A DNA stretch of 64,000 bases from contig MU401543.1 in NCBI GenBank assembly GCA_022579005.1, positions 62,001-126,000 of the forward strand. Direction: 5' to 3'. The notes below the pieces were generated by a model. It was given only the letters and a program-made list of their open reading frames with translations, ran no database searches and was not told the origin of the DNA. Of the stretch, positions 11,501 through 22,584 are shown one piece after another. Origin of the DNA: Poronia punctata. Taxonomy: Eukaryota; Ascomycota; Sordariomycetes; Xylariales; Xylariaceae. A program made the position numbers and the translations under genes. Position 1 is the stretch's first letter. Each line of letters opens with the position of its first letter.

Positions 11501-13441
11501 GGATCGATATCCAACTCGTTTTTATCCTTCCTTGCCCACAATGTACACGCCGGGTACCTAGTATACTGTAAGTTCACTAGCCGATAAAGAGTTGTACAGC
11601 ATACTCGTAGGCGCTTATTTATACCAGTAATATGTATGTTTACCACCGCGTACGCAGTGGAAACCAAACATGGGTTTTCGCAACGATAAACATAAACAGA
11701 AAGTGTACGTGTGTACCTTGATGTTAGTGAGGTGGTTTGAGAAAAGACCAAAGAGCCAAGGCTCGGGAAAACTCGAGACAACTAATTTTTGTCTTGGCAT
11801 CGAACAGTGGTTTTGAGATCGCTCCTGGGATGTCATTTTCTATATCGGCCAGCGCGTTCCGTTTTTGTTTCGTTTTGTCTAACCTAGGCTAATAGTTTAA
11901 GCATCTTTGACATGTCTGACCTTACCCTTACTTATCCTAGGGTTGGTCAGTCAGTCAGTCGCTGAGCGCACACTCGTACACCGACAATCGAGGCCCAAGT
12001 TGATCGGAAATATGGGACTGCGCCTAGTCTAGCCGGGACAGGAGCCGGAGAGGGTCCCGGGGTTAGGTATTAGGGGTGGGCGCTTATTCATCTGACTGGG
12101 GAAAATATCAGCCTCAACAATGCTACCTACACGTAAGTATGAGCTACGGTACATGATGTACGTACTTCATTCAGGGCATCTTCTGCCGGAGGTACCACGA
12201 GTACATGTAGGTCTAGGTATGTCGAGGCACAGGGGTTCAACTCCAGGCCGTTTCACCTATCCATAATCTCAAACCAAAGCCAAAGCGTTTAGGTACCTGT
12301 CTATAGATGCCTACATGTATCTTTGGATAGAGTTAATAATTCCCATTATATATTATCCTCTTTGACCAGTGTAGCATCAAGCGGGCTTAGACATCAGTTA
12401 TTAAGTCCAAATACGGCTGTACGCACGTACAAAAATAAACCTATTTGATAGAATAGCATCTACAAGTACAGTACCTAGGTTTGGTACTCGTACGTACCAC
12501 AGGCGGGCGTAAAGAAGTACCTACATCTGACATACACTTGGGAACCCAACCAATCAAACCGTACCCCTTTCTCTAACAAGGGCAGATAAACCAACCGTTT
12601 GACTTGGCGGCAAAATGCGCGCTTCTGCGACAAACTCGACTGGCTTCATTTTATTCATCCCAACTTTTTTGATCCATCGGCCTCAAACACTTGCCCATAC
12701 ACACATTACGTACGGGGGTTCTTTCTATCTATTGTGCTGCTCAAGGTTACTCGTAGGTAGGTAATCGCTAGGAATGGAAAAATAGGTACATAGGTACATA
12801 CGCTTATGGTCGTTCATTGTACGCACGTACCAAAAAAGAAAAACACTTGAACCAACTGACTGACTCCTTTATAAGTGACCTTTTTTTAATGATTCCCTCT
12901 GTTTTATGATGTGTATGATATGATTTTCTTCTATACCTAAACTAGTCTGTCTGCCTTACATACTTCTTCTTCTTCTTCTTTTTCATATTCTGCTCATTTC
13001 TCATTTCCCAATCCCTTTGTTTGCAAAAAAAAAAAAAGTTCGTTCTAGACGGTCTATTCGGTCTTTGATAGATTAGGAGAAACCAATTCTTTTTTGTTGT
13101 TGCTATTTGCACACATTGTCAGTCTGTCAGTCAGTCGGTAGATTCGATCAACTTATTCTCTTCCTACCTTTACCCGTCATTTTGCAAAATAACACACGAC
13201 GTGTCGAAGAAAAAAAAAGGTGTTTCGTTTCGTCATCTTCCAATCATTATTTACGGTTTTTTCACTTCTTGACGTCGTAATCAAAACAAATATTTTTTCT
13301 CTTCTTCTCCCTCATTCTTGCCAAAAGGCCCTGGACGGCCTCTCTCGTTTCATTATTATAGGTCTTGAACCGCAGCCTTTCATTCATTCCCTATCTCCAA
13401 AACCTTGGGAATAGGAGCAGCATTCATTCATTCATTCAAAA
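8580..13441. other. 4.9 kb gene-free region upstream of the protease
   Basis: No supportable gene. The left end holds the leader/promoter of the F-box gene and the right end that of the protease. The middle is moderately AT-rich and full of TACCTAC/GTAGGTA and TACGAGTA words. CAGT/GTCA tandem words occur near 11,946-11,964 and 13,121-13,136, a CTT microsatellite near 12,965-12,982 and an A-run near 13,026. The last ~500 bp before the protease are pyrimidine-rich, typical of a fungal 5' leader. Confidence 0.6.
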
Positions 13442-14866
13442 ATGACACCGAGACTATCTTCTCTTCTGGCGGCGGTCTTGTCCGTCGCCGGCGGCGTGTT
13501 ATGCGCCCCCATAAACTACAACTCCAACTCCAACACCATAGCAGCGCCGAAAATGAGCGCCTTCGTCAGCAACCCGCTGGCCAGGAATATCGTGCCCAAC
13601 TCGTATATAGTCGTGTACAACCACAGCCTGGCTAGCGAGGACATCGACATGCAGGAGGCGTCCATCAAGACGACGATCCAGAAACGGAACCTGGGCAAGC
13701 GCGGACCGAGCGGCGCCCCGCTGTCCACGCGCATCCGCTCCTTCACCATGGCCAACGGCTGGCGCGCCACGGCGCTGGAGACGGACGACGTCATGGCCGC
13801 TCAGATCCACGCCATGGGTGCCGTGTCGTACATCGAGGCGAACCAGTACGTCCAGGCCGCCGACTTGGTTGCGCAGGCCAATGCGCCGCCCGGCTTGGTC
13901 CGTCTTAGTCATGCCCGGACTGGTGCCGACGCTTATGTTTTTGATGATTCGGCCGGCGCTGGTATCACGGTTTATGTGGTGGATACGGGTATTCTCACCT
14001 CGCATTCTGAGTTCCAGGGCCGTGCGAAGATGGTGTTTAACGCTGTTGAGGGATCGGCCGTAAGTTCCCGCACGTTTGTTGGCAGACAGTTGGAAGAGAA
14101 AAAAAGACTGACGCACTCTGCCTCTATTAGGACACAGATGAGAACGGCCACGGATCCCACGTCTCAGGCACCATCGGCGGCGCGACCTACGGCGTAGCCA
14201 AGAACGTGCAGCTCCTCGGCGTCAAAGTGCTCGACGCCAGCGGAGGCGGGACAAACGCCGACGTTCTCGACGGACTAAACTTCATCGAGACGGACGTGGC
14301 GCAGAGGAAACTCCGAGGCAAGGCCGTGTTGAACATGTCTTTGGGAGGCGGACAGTCCAACGCCATCAACAACGCCATCGAGGCACTCGTCGCCGCCGGC
14401 GTCGTCCCCGTCGTAGCAGCCGGGAACGAGGCACAAGACGCAGGCAACACGAGCCCTGCCAGTTCCCCCGATGCCATCACCGTCGGCGCATTGGATGCTA
14501 CCGATGATAAACGGGCCGACTTTAGCAACTTTGGCGATGTCGTGGATATTTATGCCCCCGGAGTGGGTATCCTGAGCGTCGGGATAAAGAGTAATGTCGA
14601 TACCGCCACGCTCAGCGGTACTTCTATGGGTGAGTGTTGAAAAGAAAACGAGGCGCTAACAGCTGTGTGCCGTGTAACTGACATCTTTGCTCGTAGCATC
14701 TCCCCATGTCGCCGGTCTCGCGGCTTATCTCATGAGTTTGGAGGGTCTGAGGACCGCCACCGAGGTCTCGGATCGCATGAAGGATCTTGCCGGGGCTACT
14801 GGAGCCAGCGTCTCAAGAAACGTTAAAGGCACTACGAGCAACATTGCCAACAACGGAATCCAGTAG
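13442..14866 (+). CDS. Secreted subtilisin-like serine protease (S8, proteinase K type)
   Basis: Exons 13442-14059, 14131-14629 and 14697-14866, 428 aa. A signal peptide ([22 protein letters not shown]) is followed by an I9-type inhibitor propeptide (from about [10 protein letters not shown]) and the S8 catalytic domain. The triad is complete: Asp181 in VYVVDTGI, His213 in [10 protein letters not shown] and Ser371 in LSGTSMASPHVAG; the last motif is split by intron 2 (GTGAGT/CGTAG). The oxyanion Asn lies in [12 protein letters not shown]. Extracellular protein degradation is the family role; in insect or plant associates such enzymes act on cuticle or host protein, but nothing here shows the niche. 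KRNLGKRG near residue 81 offers dibasic sites in the pro-region. A very long gene-free region lies upstream. Confidence 0.92.
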
Positions 14867-16261
14867 ACAGTCCGAGCTGATAAACTGTCCTCTTATGTGT
14901 CGGCTGCTGTGCGCAGGTAAACTGTTTGCACATGGGCTCCTTTGACGACCGTGGAATTCACCCACAACATACCGTATTTCTGACATCATTATTCTCTCCT
15001 TGAAGCGGTGGAAACACAGCGGGAGTAGCGAACTTTTTGGTCTAGCGTTGATATTTCAGGGAATGGATGGACTGGATGGACTGGTTTTGATCTTCAGCGA
15101 ATTGCATAGGAGGAAAGACGATATTTATACTTAACACTCTGTTTCACATCCCCGCCGCCTAGACAAATGAGAGAGGTAACCGGATCTGGTCCAAGACCTT
15201 GTCTAGACTATATAGTTAGTACTCACTCATTTGTAGGGTGCATACATCGCGCTATCGGTGGCATGTATATCCTAGGTAGTGAGAGCCCCAAGTATATAAA
15301 ACTTAAGGCATAAAGTATTCTCTGCATATCGCATCTTCTGACTGTTGTCGTCGTTTTAGCTAGTGATTTGACCTGGTCGTTTTCTACAGACATGCAAAAT
15401 GGAAGGCGAGAACCAAATGTTCTAGCAGCAAGTAGAAGAACTAAAGACACAAGAAACTGGACGACTGGCACGCTCTTGTTAGTTCATCCATGGCTATTCG
15501 CCTCGATAAGCCCCAGGACAGGGTAACAGTAAGGTAGACATGAAAAGCACGGGGGGGGGAGAGAAGCGCAATGAGATGTTCGCGATCCTCGACAGGAAAG
15601 CCGCCTATTCGAAGAAAAAACGGCGGCTCCTGATGAAAACCAGTCGAGTGCCTACGAGCCGCAGTGGACTCGGTACTCCTCGCGATTTGGTGGTTTGATA
15701 TCAGCACTTTTTGGCACAACAACAGTCATTGGACATTGACTGAATTGTAATTTGACATCCGTGCATTTAGTGAGTTCCCCCCTGATCTCCACCGACATGT
15801 CGCAGTGCCAGCATCTCAAAAGCATTCATAACCATGGGGAAGGTGACCAGGGAAACATCACGGTTAGCGTATTAGAGATTAATATATTTTGTAGGGTTAG
15901 ACGATAGGTAGTTGACGGAAGACATCCGTCCGTTTCTTCACGTGGTCCTTCGAAACCACTTCTCTTAGAGTTCCGTCTGGCGTGCCAGTGGCGCACTGTA
16001 TTCCTACCCAGTGTGTGCAAGCATACGTCGTCATCGTAAGTAGGGCGGGTCAACAGCCCGATAATAGTACAGAAAAAGAAAAAGGTCGTTATAGCTCTTC
16101 GTGGGCTAAGGAGGTTGTTATCTGCGCCACCTTCTCGACAGTCGCAGAAACAGTGCCGTTCCGCACCATATCCCACCGAGCTCCAAATACATAGGCGGTA
16201 CCGAGCTACTCCGTTGTCAGCGTATGGCACGAGCGAAGGAAGCGGAGGTCAAGCATCAAGG
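14867..16261. other. Convergent intergenic region, protease / ERG9
   Basis: About 1.4 kb between two 3' ends. Short overlapping ORFs on both strands show no family motif and no ATG-led conserved frame. A G-run (9 G) occurs near 15,551. Nothing else supportable. Confidence 0.5.
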
Positions 16262-17746
16262 CTACCTAGGGAAGGGACCAAGCCAAATGGGAAAAGAAAT
16301 GACAGTGTAGGTACGTACCATAAGACCCGACATTATTAGCATAAACACAAGGACTGCGAAGACCAACATTAGAGACTCCCACACATCAGTGTCGGGTTTC
16401 TCTTCGGCCTTTTCTGAATGTAACGCCTTCACGTTCTTCGCATCTTGTGTGGGGAATAATGTTTCGATAAATTGTTCAATCTACACCATGAAATATTAGC
16501 ACTGGGGCCCACTTTCGGACTCAATCGGGCCGCACAAACCTTGCCAAGTGTCATACTAATCTCGAGATAGTGCGGATCTCTCGGGTCGTTCTTACGCGCT
16601 ATGCGCCTTGCGTATTGGCGGAATACATCGCACACAAGTCGCAAGTTCTGTGTCGACTGTGTCATCAGGTGACAAGCGTCACCCTTTGTGATCTTGAGAT
16701 GGCTATCGAAAATCTTGGGGTTCTGGAAGACCAAATCCAACGTCGCAATCGCCATTGCCTGTGGAATGGCTACAAAGTTGAAAACGCTCTGCTCTTTGAT
16801 ACCGGCCATGTAAAACAAGCAATGCTCTGCGTGCTTTAGGGCGTTGAGTACCATCTCAGAACTGCAATGGACGGCCTGGGTACGGTATTTGGGGTCAAAC
16901 ATATCCTCCCATTTGTCGACATATTTGCCCCAAATATCCTTGGGCCAAAAGCGGCGATTGTCTTCAAAATCCTCGTGTACGTCTCGGATGATGTTGACCT
17001 TTTGCAAGAACTGGCCCATGCTTTCCGTGAGCTCCATGCGCTCGAGAAGTGCTGGGTTTGCGTAGCCACCCTCGACGAAAAGGCGCGTCAGACCCTCGCC
17101 GACAAGACCGGCGACGTAATGGCAATACTCCTCGTATTGGGCAACGGTGACCACACCGGACTGGAATTCGGCGTTGATGGCGTAATCAGCCATGCCATTG
17201 CCCATCTTGAGTGTGATGTCTTCTATGATGTCGTAGTAATTTTTCTTGAGCTTTTTCATCTCCGCCACCACGTCGTCGAAGTGAACTAGCAGCTCGCGAT
17301 CCTTCTCGTCCGGGCCGTTTCCGGTGAACGTCCAGCCATCTTTGGTCAGGATTTTGTAGAATTCGCGGAGCATGGGTTCCTTGACCGAGGCAGAAATGGT
17401 CATGTCATCCTCGATGGTGTCGAGACCGCGTAGCGCGAGGTAGAATAGGGCGATGGGGACGACCATCTCGGAATTTAACTCTTGGATGACGGCAGAGAAA
17501 CTGCGGCTCGTCATATCGAGAAATTTGAAACATGACTGCAAAGTCGGAGCCTCTTTAGAGGAGTCGCGTACGTGAACCGGTTCGTGCCACATTTTCCTAC
17601 AAAGATTGAAGCCCTGTATTAGACTTCTGAGCTCCAGGTTTGCCTCCACCAGGCCTCTCGACTCCAAGGCGCGTGCGCAAGGGGGCACAGCTCAGGGTGC
17701 GGACTTACCATTGGATTATATGACGGAGTTGAACCGGATGGAACAT
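16262..17746 (-). CDS. ERG9: Squalene synthase (farnesyl-diphosphate farnesyltransferase)
   Basis: Exons 17709-17746, 16540-17596 and 16262-16480, 437 aa. The 38-nt first exon encodes [13 protein letters not shown], the usual filamentous-fungal N-terminus, and joins KMWHEPVH across a 112-nt intron. The enzyme condenses two farnesyl diphosphates to squalene, the first committed sterol step, at the ER. Both Mg-binding aspartate-rich motifs are present: DTIED at 72-76 and D218-VHED-222 in [20 protein letters not shown] and GQFLQKVN are also conserved. Exon 3 adds a hydrophobic tail anchor ([20 protein letters not shown]). After that anchor the reading runs 17 more residues to TAG at 16262, but a GTACGT just past the anchor could be another donor, so the last residues are uncertain. 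Confidence 0.94.
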
Positions 17747-18084
17747 GTAATAAATGACTTCTTTGAGGCCACCCATTTTCGAGACTGTGTGGAAGTAGAG
17801 GGGAAAGAAGCGTAGGAGAAGGAGGGTATGAAGCCGAGAAGTAGAATTCCGCAACCCAACCTGATCAATTGGCTTGTTGGTTGAGATCTTGTCCTACACT
17901 AAGAAGTACTAAAAGCCCAAGGATGACAGAAACGCAGAAATAAGTCGAGCCGGGGATCGGTCAAAATTTGTACTATGTAGCTTGGATCTGCTATGTCTCC
18001 ATAAAGGGGGTGGAACTGTGGGTTTCGAGGGTCGGAGACGATCTAGGTTAAAAGGCTACCCTTAAAATTATGTTGGATAACAAT

Positions 18085-18605
18085 GTACGAGTACGGGGCC
18101 GGCTGCAAATGCAGAATCAAAACTTGGGTGGTATATGCGGAAAAGGTTATTCATCAGCAGGTATTCCGTCCGGAAGATCTGTCCTATATACCCGTACATG
18201 TACGAGTACGCTATTCTGCTAGGCATATGGTTAGGATTCTTGGTTCCAAGGCAAGCACACTAAAAGGCATCGATATACCCAATCAAACTTCCCGGTGGTT
18301 GTTCAGAAGCGTTCTGTACGTACCAATGAGACTTGGTATGGGTGTAGGTACCCGTAACTAATTGAAGTCCAATTATTTACACGAAAAGCGGAAACAAGCT
18401 AGGTACGCTCAGCTTTCTCCATATGCAGGCGTTGGATGGGGGTTTTTGGAGAAGTGTACGAGTAATAAGAGGATGTGCTTCCAAGGCATAAAATATGGGC
18501 GTGTACGAGTATGTGTGATTACTTATCAAATGCAACGCGTCCAGATGCGTGTACGAGTACCTACTGGATAATCTTGCTGGAGAATAGCTTTTACGTGTAC
18601 TCGTG
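18085..18605. promoter_or_regulatory. Cluster of GTACGAGTA motifs upstream of ERG9
   Basis: Five exact GTACGAGTA copies, all in the same orientation (starts 18085, 18200, 18456, 18503, 18551), plus a reverse-oriented near copy GTACTCGTG at 18597, lie within 520 bp, 340-860 bp upstream of the ERG9 start codon. The same word recurs singly in other non-coding stretches of the window but I saw it in no exon. It could be a factor-binding site or a genome-wide dispersed word; function is unknown. Confidence 0.4.
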
Positions 18606-19920
18606 AACCAGGTTTAGGTCCCTGGCGAATACTAACACAAATACGAATACGAATATCGCTTTCAGCCCCGATTGGGATGGGGCTCCTCTTTCGAGTAGAT
18701 GCATGCCAAATCCCCTGTCTCAGTAATAATAATAGGCAAGTACCTAGGTACCTAATGAGATCAGCAATATCATCTCGTTGCAAAGATCTTGGGATGGACG
18801 AAGCATATGACTTGGGAAGAGAAGCAGCATATGGATATCCAACCAGATTCAAAACTTGCCGGAAACCCCCCTTCCGTTAAGAGGTCAGGGAAGAACATGT
18901 GTAAAAGTAAGCGACGATCGGAATCGGATAACGGTCGCTCACACCCACACACCGCAGATAGCCTATCAGTAAGCTCCCAACAGCGCCGGGCGTTCGGTTC
19001 GGATTGCGAAAGTGGGTTATATCTTGAAACGAGTGTATCTGGACTCTTTAGACGTGAAGTCAAAGGTTGTCGGATAAGACCCGACTACGTGTAGGTAGGT
19101 AGATCATTTTGACCAGCAGAGCCAACGGCCTGGGCGTTGGGAGCCAAGATAGGTACACATATTCTCTCGGCTTATTATGGATCAACTTACCCACGTGCCA
19201 CTTCTCACTGTCAGCATCTAGATCCGCTCAAGCATTCGTCGTCGGACTTTTACCGTGGATATCATTGCGACGGCCGGCCCTGTGACGGAATACCCACTTG
19301 CTATCAAGCGGGCGCAGTGCTTTGGAGAGAGGGGCCCAGCACCACTCCATAATCCCATAGGGTAGGTATCCTATATTTCATTACTGACCGGCGCCGACAG
19401 GACCGAAGGAAACTTGAGTGCAATACATGCGCCTACAGTTGGATACGTATATATCAAAATACATCCTCGGATATATTTCCGAACAATAGGAGACACCACG
19501 GCATAGCACCAGACCGACCAGAAAGGCAGCTTGTCGCAATCGATCGACCAGAACGAAGGTTTCAGAAAGTTTATTGATGGCCCCAGGCTACCGATCAACC
19601 GTGAGCGCTAGGCCATCGACTTCACTGCTCCCATAGCCCCTACCAGTTCCATTGCGCATGCCGACTTCACATCCCACTCCCATCGAGCATAGGCACAAAC
19701 CCCTCGACAACATCGAAGTGTAGCAGCCGAAGTGTGCGCTAAGGAAGAAACTGATATTTGACGTCCCAGCTGACAAAAATGCTTCCCAGACCTTCAACGC
19801 CGTTACTGACGTCTATTATCTGCTGGTGTGATCGTAACGTTCTAGCCCACGCCTTACGCCAAACTTATGTATATCCCACGAACTGGCGATTGCAGATGAA
19901 ATAGTCGCAGCCTACAGCCT

Positions 19921-19947
19921 GCAGGGCGCAGGGCGCAGGGCGCAGGG
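19921..19947. repeat. Short tandem repeat, GCAGGGC x ~4
   Basis: A seven-base unit GCAGGGC is repeated almost four times without error in non-coding DNA. Confidence 0.8.
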
Positions 19948-20223
19948 AGTAAGTATAACAGCCACGGTGCACGCGAGCATAGCGGACTCTAATACGCACT
20001 GGTCGAAAGGAGAAGTAGTGACGAGTATATAGTAACCTAGCACTATATGTTCGCGCTGCGGCCGTACCTACCAGAGCCTACTCAATGCTAGCCTACGCTG
20101 CGAGTCTGTACACGATGACTGGGTGAAACCGGTCGAATCTAAATCATCCTTGATAGAGCGCCCTGGGTTATACCAGAGCGGCTAGGGAATCACGCGCGAT
20201 TTCCTAGATTCGCATCGCGAGTA

Positions 20224-20453
20224 TTCAGCGCAGGTGGGATTATGATACGACACCGGCCATCACAAGGCGACGGAGTTGAGGCCCTCATTGAGGTCGGCAT
20301 CGGCAGCTTAGGCATGTCTGAGAAGCTGATCCGGCAGTCACATACACCCCGAGGTTGGTTTGAAGTCTAGGCCATCAGCGAAGGGGTCGATATACTAGGT
20401 ACTATCCTGCCTGGCTACGACCTTTTTGGACAATCCGCGGTTGGGTTCGTCTG
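20224..20453 (+). pseudogene. Possible decayed coding fragment
   Basis: One plus-strand frame reads codon-like protein (for example GVEALIEVGIGSLGMSEKL and later ILGTILPGYDLFGQSAV) interrupted by TAG and ended by TGA, where C-to-T changes in CAG and CGA would explain the stops. No ATG-led intact ORF and no family recognised. This fits an old gene or element fragment eroded by RIP-like mutation, but chance open frame is possible. Confidence 0.25.
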
Positions 20454-21527
20454 ATTCTCAGGCAATGTATGGCACAGATTTTGCCCTACCTCGATGTCTA
20501 TCTTAAGTGGACGAGCTGGCGATGTGCGTACCTAGGGTTATCTCGCGGTTCTTTGAAGCTTCCCATGCAACACTTTCGTGTTACCTCACGGCTGTGTTCG
20601 GCGAGGGCCTACGCCAGCAGCTACTCATACGTACGTAGGCACGTACTGGATGGTGAGTCGGGGGATCAACTCCGTAGTCCAGCTCCTAGGCACAAGTTCA
20701 ACAGTGTGTTGAGCTAGTAGACGAGCGATTGGCCATGGAAAACAGGACCAGGCCTCGAGGACCGAGAGGCTTAATTAGGTGCGTCTCTTCCGCGGTATTC
20801 TGAAATGGAAAACACAACGTACTTCTCAAATCCGTCAGTAAAATAACTCAGAGGAAGGAAGCCAATGCAAATAAATCAGTAGGAAGGGCCCCGACGACGT
20901 TTGTGATTGTTCCCATTTAGGATTGTTGGCTGTGATCCTGTCCAATAAAGAGGCCGTCTCAATCTTTTCTACGAGTAGGTAAGGTATTGTTAGGGCATCT
21001 GGGGCCAGCTAACCAAATCCCTGCACTCCTGTTTATCTCCCCATAGTTCCTTCCCTAGGAACATACTCACTCCTACGTCAGTCCCTACATGCAGATTTTA
21101 CGTACACGTAGTAGACACATATTGGTGGTAGGAATTTCACATTTACGAAACCCATGTTTAGTTGTGTTTAGGAGTTGGTCCTTCCCAATCCTAGACAACG
21201 GGAAACAGAAACACCTGCAGTAGGCAAGCAGGTATTCTGAAAATCGGTCCATTTTCGTAAAAGGTAACCTTGCCACATCACCTCTTCGTTGCCCACTTTT
21301 GACTTTGTTCCGAATACCGTCTCCTATGCTACCCCGCCACCCGTGCTACTATTAATAAGAAACCAGCAAGGGCATATATATTGACTTTCCGATCCCTATG
21401 TTAACCTAGAAACTCATACGCGACACTCAACCAATTTTTCTCTCTTTTACTCTAGGGTAAAGTGGATCCTACTACCACCTGGCCTAGCTCTCGCCTTGTC
21501 GTCCATCTCTTGAACTATTTCGCCGCA
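20454..21527. promoter_or_regulatory. Region upstream of the epimerase/reductase gene
   Basis: About 1.1 kb without a supportable gene; the last few hundred bases should hold the promoter and leader of the gene at 21,528. A GTG-led in-frame extension to 21,462 exists but lacks an ATG. Confidence 0.4.
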
Positions 21528-22584
21528 ATGACGGCCAATCGTTTTCTCATCTGGGGAGGTAGGGGCTGGGTGGCCGGTCATCTCGAAGGCATCCTGAAGA
21601 GCCAGGGCAAGGAAGTCTATATGACTACGGTGCGCATGGAGGACCGTGAAGCCGTCAAGGCCGAGCTTGACAGGGTCAAACCCACACACGTTTTCAACTG
21701 CGCTGGCTGCACAGGCCGCCCCAACGTCGACTGGTGCGAGGATCACAAAGAAGACACCATGCGGTCCAATGTAATCGGAACGCTGAACCTTACGGATTGC
21801 TGCTTCCTTGCGGGGATTCATTGCACCGTTTTTGCTACTGGGTGTATCTATCACTACGACGACGCCCACCCCATTGGTGGGCCGGGCTATAAGGAGACCG
21901 ACCCGGCCAATTTTAACGGGAGCTTCTATTCGGAAACAAAAGGACATGTTGAGGAGGTGAGTACAGTCTAGAATCCGTCTGCCACGTGGAGAGCAGCAGC
22001 ATCCTCGTGAAGGGTAGCTGGGTAGCTGGCCAGGCGTACCCATCTACAAGCGCTATCCCCGTATTATACGTGCGGGTGTTATGTGTCGGTCCGTCGGAAA
22101 GTGCTCGGACAGACTCACTAATACATCTCGTCAGGTCATGAAGCATTATACGAACTGCCTGATTCTGCGCCTGCGCATGCCGGTTTCAGATGACCTTCAC
22201 CCACGCAACTTTGTCACGAAAATTAGCAAATATGAACGGGTGGTTGATATACCCAACAGCAACACCATCCTGACGGATCTTCTGCCCGCTTCTATCCTCA
22301 TGGCCGAGCATAAAGATACCGGTGTCTACAACTTCACCAACCCTGGTGCTATCAGCCATAACGAAGTGCTGACACTCTTCAGAGACATCGTCCGCCCCAG
22401 CTTTACATGGAAAAACTTTACGGTTGAGGAGCAAGCCAAAGTCATCAAAGCAGGACGAAGCAACTGCTTGCTGGACACTACCAAGCTGGAAAACAAGTTG
22501 AAGGAGTATGGCTATAGCGTCCCCGAGGTCCACGAGGCCTATAGACAATGCTTTGAGAGAATGAAAGCCGCGGGGGTCGTATAA
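21528..22584 (+). CDS. UDP-4-keto-6-deoxyglucose 3,5-epimerase/4-reductase (rhamnose pathway)
   Basis: Exons 21528-21956 and 22135-22584, 292 aa; 178-nt intron with GTGAGT donor and GTCAG acceptor. Extended short-chain dehydrogenase fold: Rossmann glycine motif in FLIWGGRGWVAGHLEG near the N-terminus, catalytic YxxxK in FYSETKGHVEE just before the intron. It closely follows the plant NRS/ER and fungal UER family in GRPNVDWCEDHK, VIGTLNLTDCC, FATGCIYHYDDAHP, VVDIPNSNTILTDLLP and FTNPGAISHNEVL. The family epimerises and reduces UDP-4-keto-6-deoxyglucose to UDP-L-rhamnose using NAD(P)H. The partner UDP-glucose 4,6-dehydratase is not in this window, so rhamnose synthesis would depend on a gene elsewhere. 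Start chosen at ATG 21528, immediately before the Rossmann strand. Confidence 0.9.

Larger units (their letters stand above)
17747..20223. other. Upstream region of ERG9; gene-poor
   Basis: No supportable gene. The first ~900 bp must include the ERG9 promoter and leader and carry the GTACGAGTA cluster listed separately. A 12-bp perfect palindrome GTACCTAGGTAC sits at 18740-18751. The rest is unique-looking non-coding sequence with short unsupported ORFs. Confidence 0.5.

Noticed and set aside
13499..14116. 205-aa open frame antisense to the subtilisin-like protease
   Set aside because: It is a shadow of the GC-rich coding exon on the plus strand; it has no family features and runs across the real intron.
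15826..16230. 134-aa minus-strand ORF between the protease and ERG9
   Set aside because: No motif, no splice-supported extension, and it lies just downstream of the ERG9 stop.
18740..18751. 12-bp palindrome GTACCTAGGTAC as a specific operator
   Set aside because: Similar TACCTAGGTA words are scattered through the non-coding DNA of the window, so it is not specific to ERG9.
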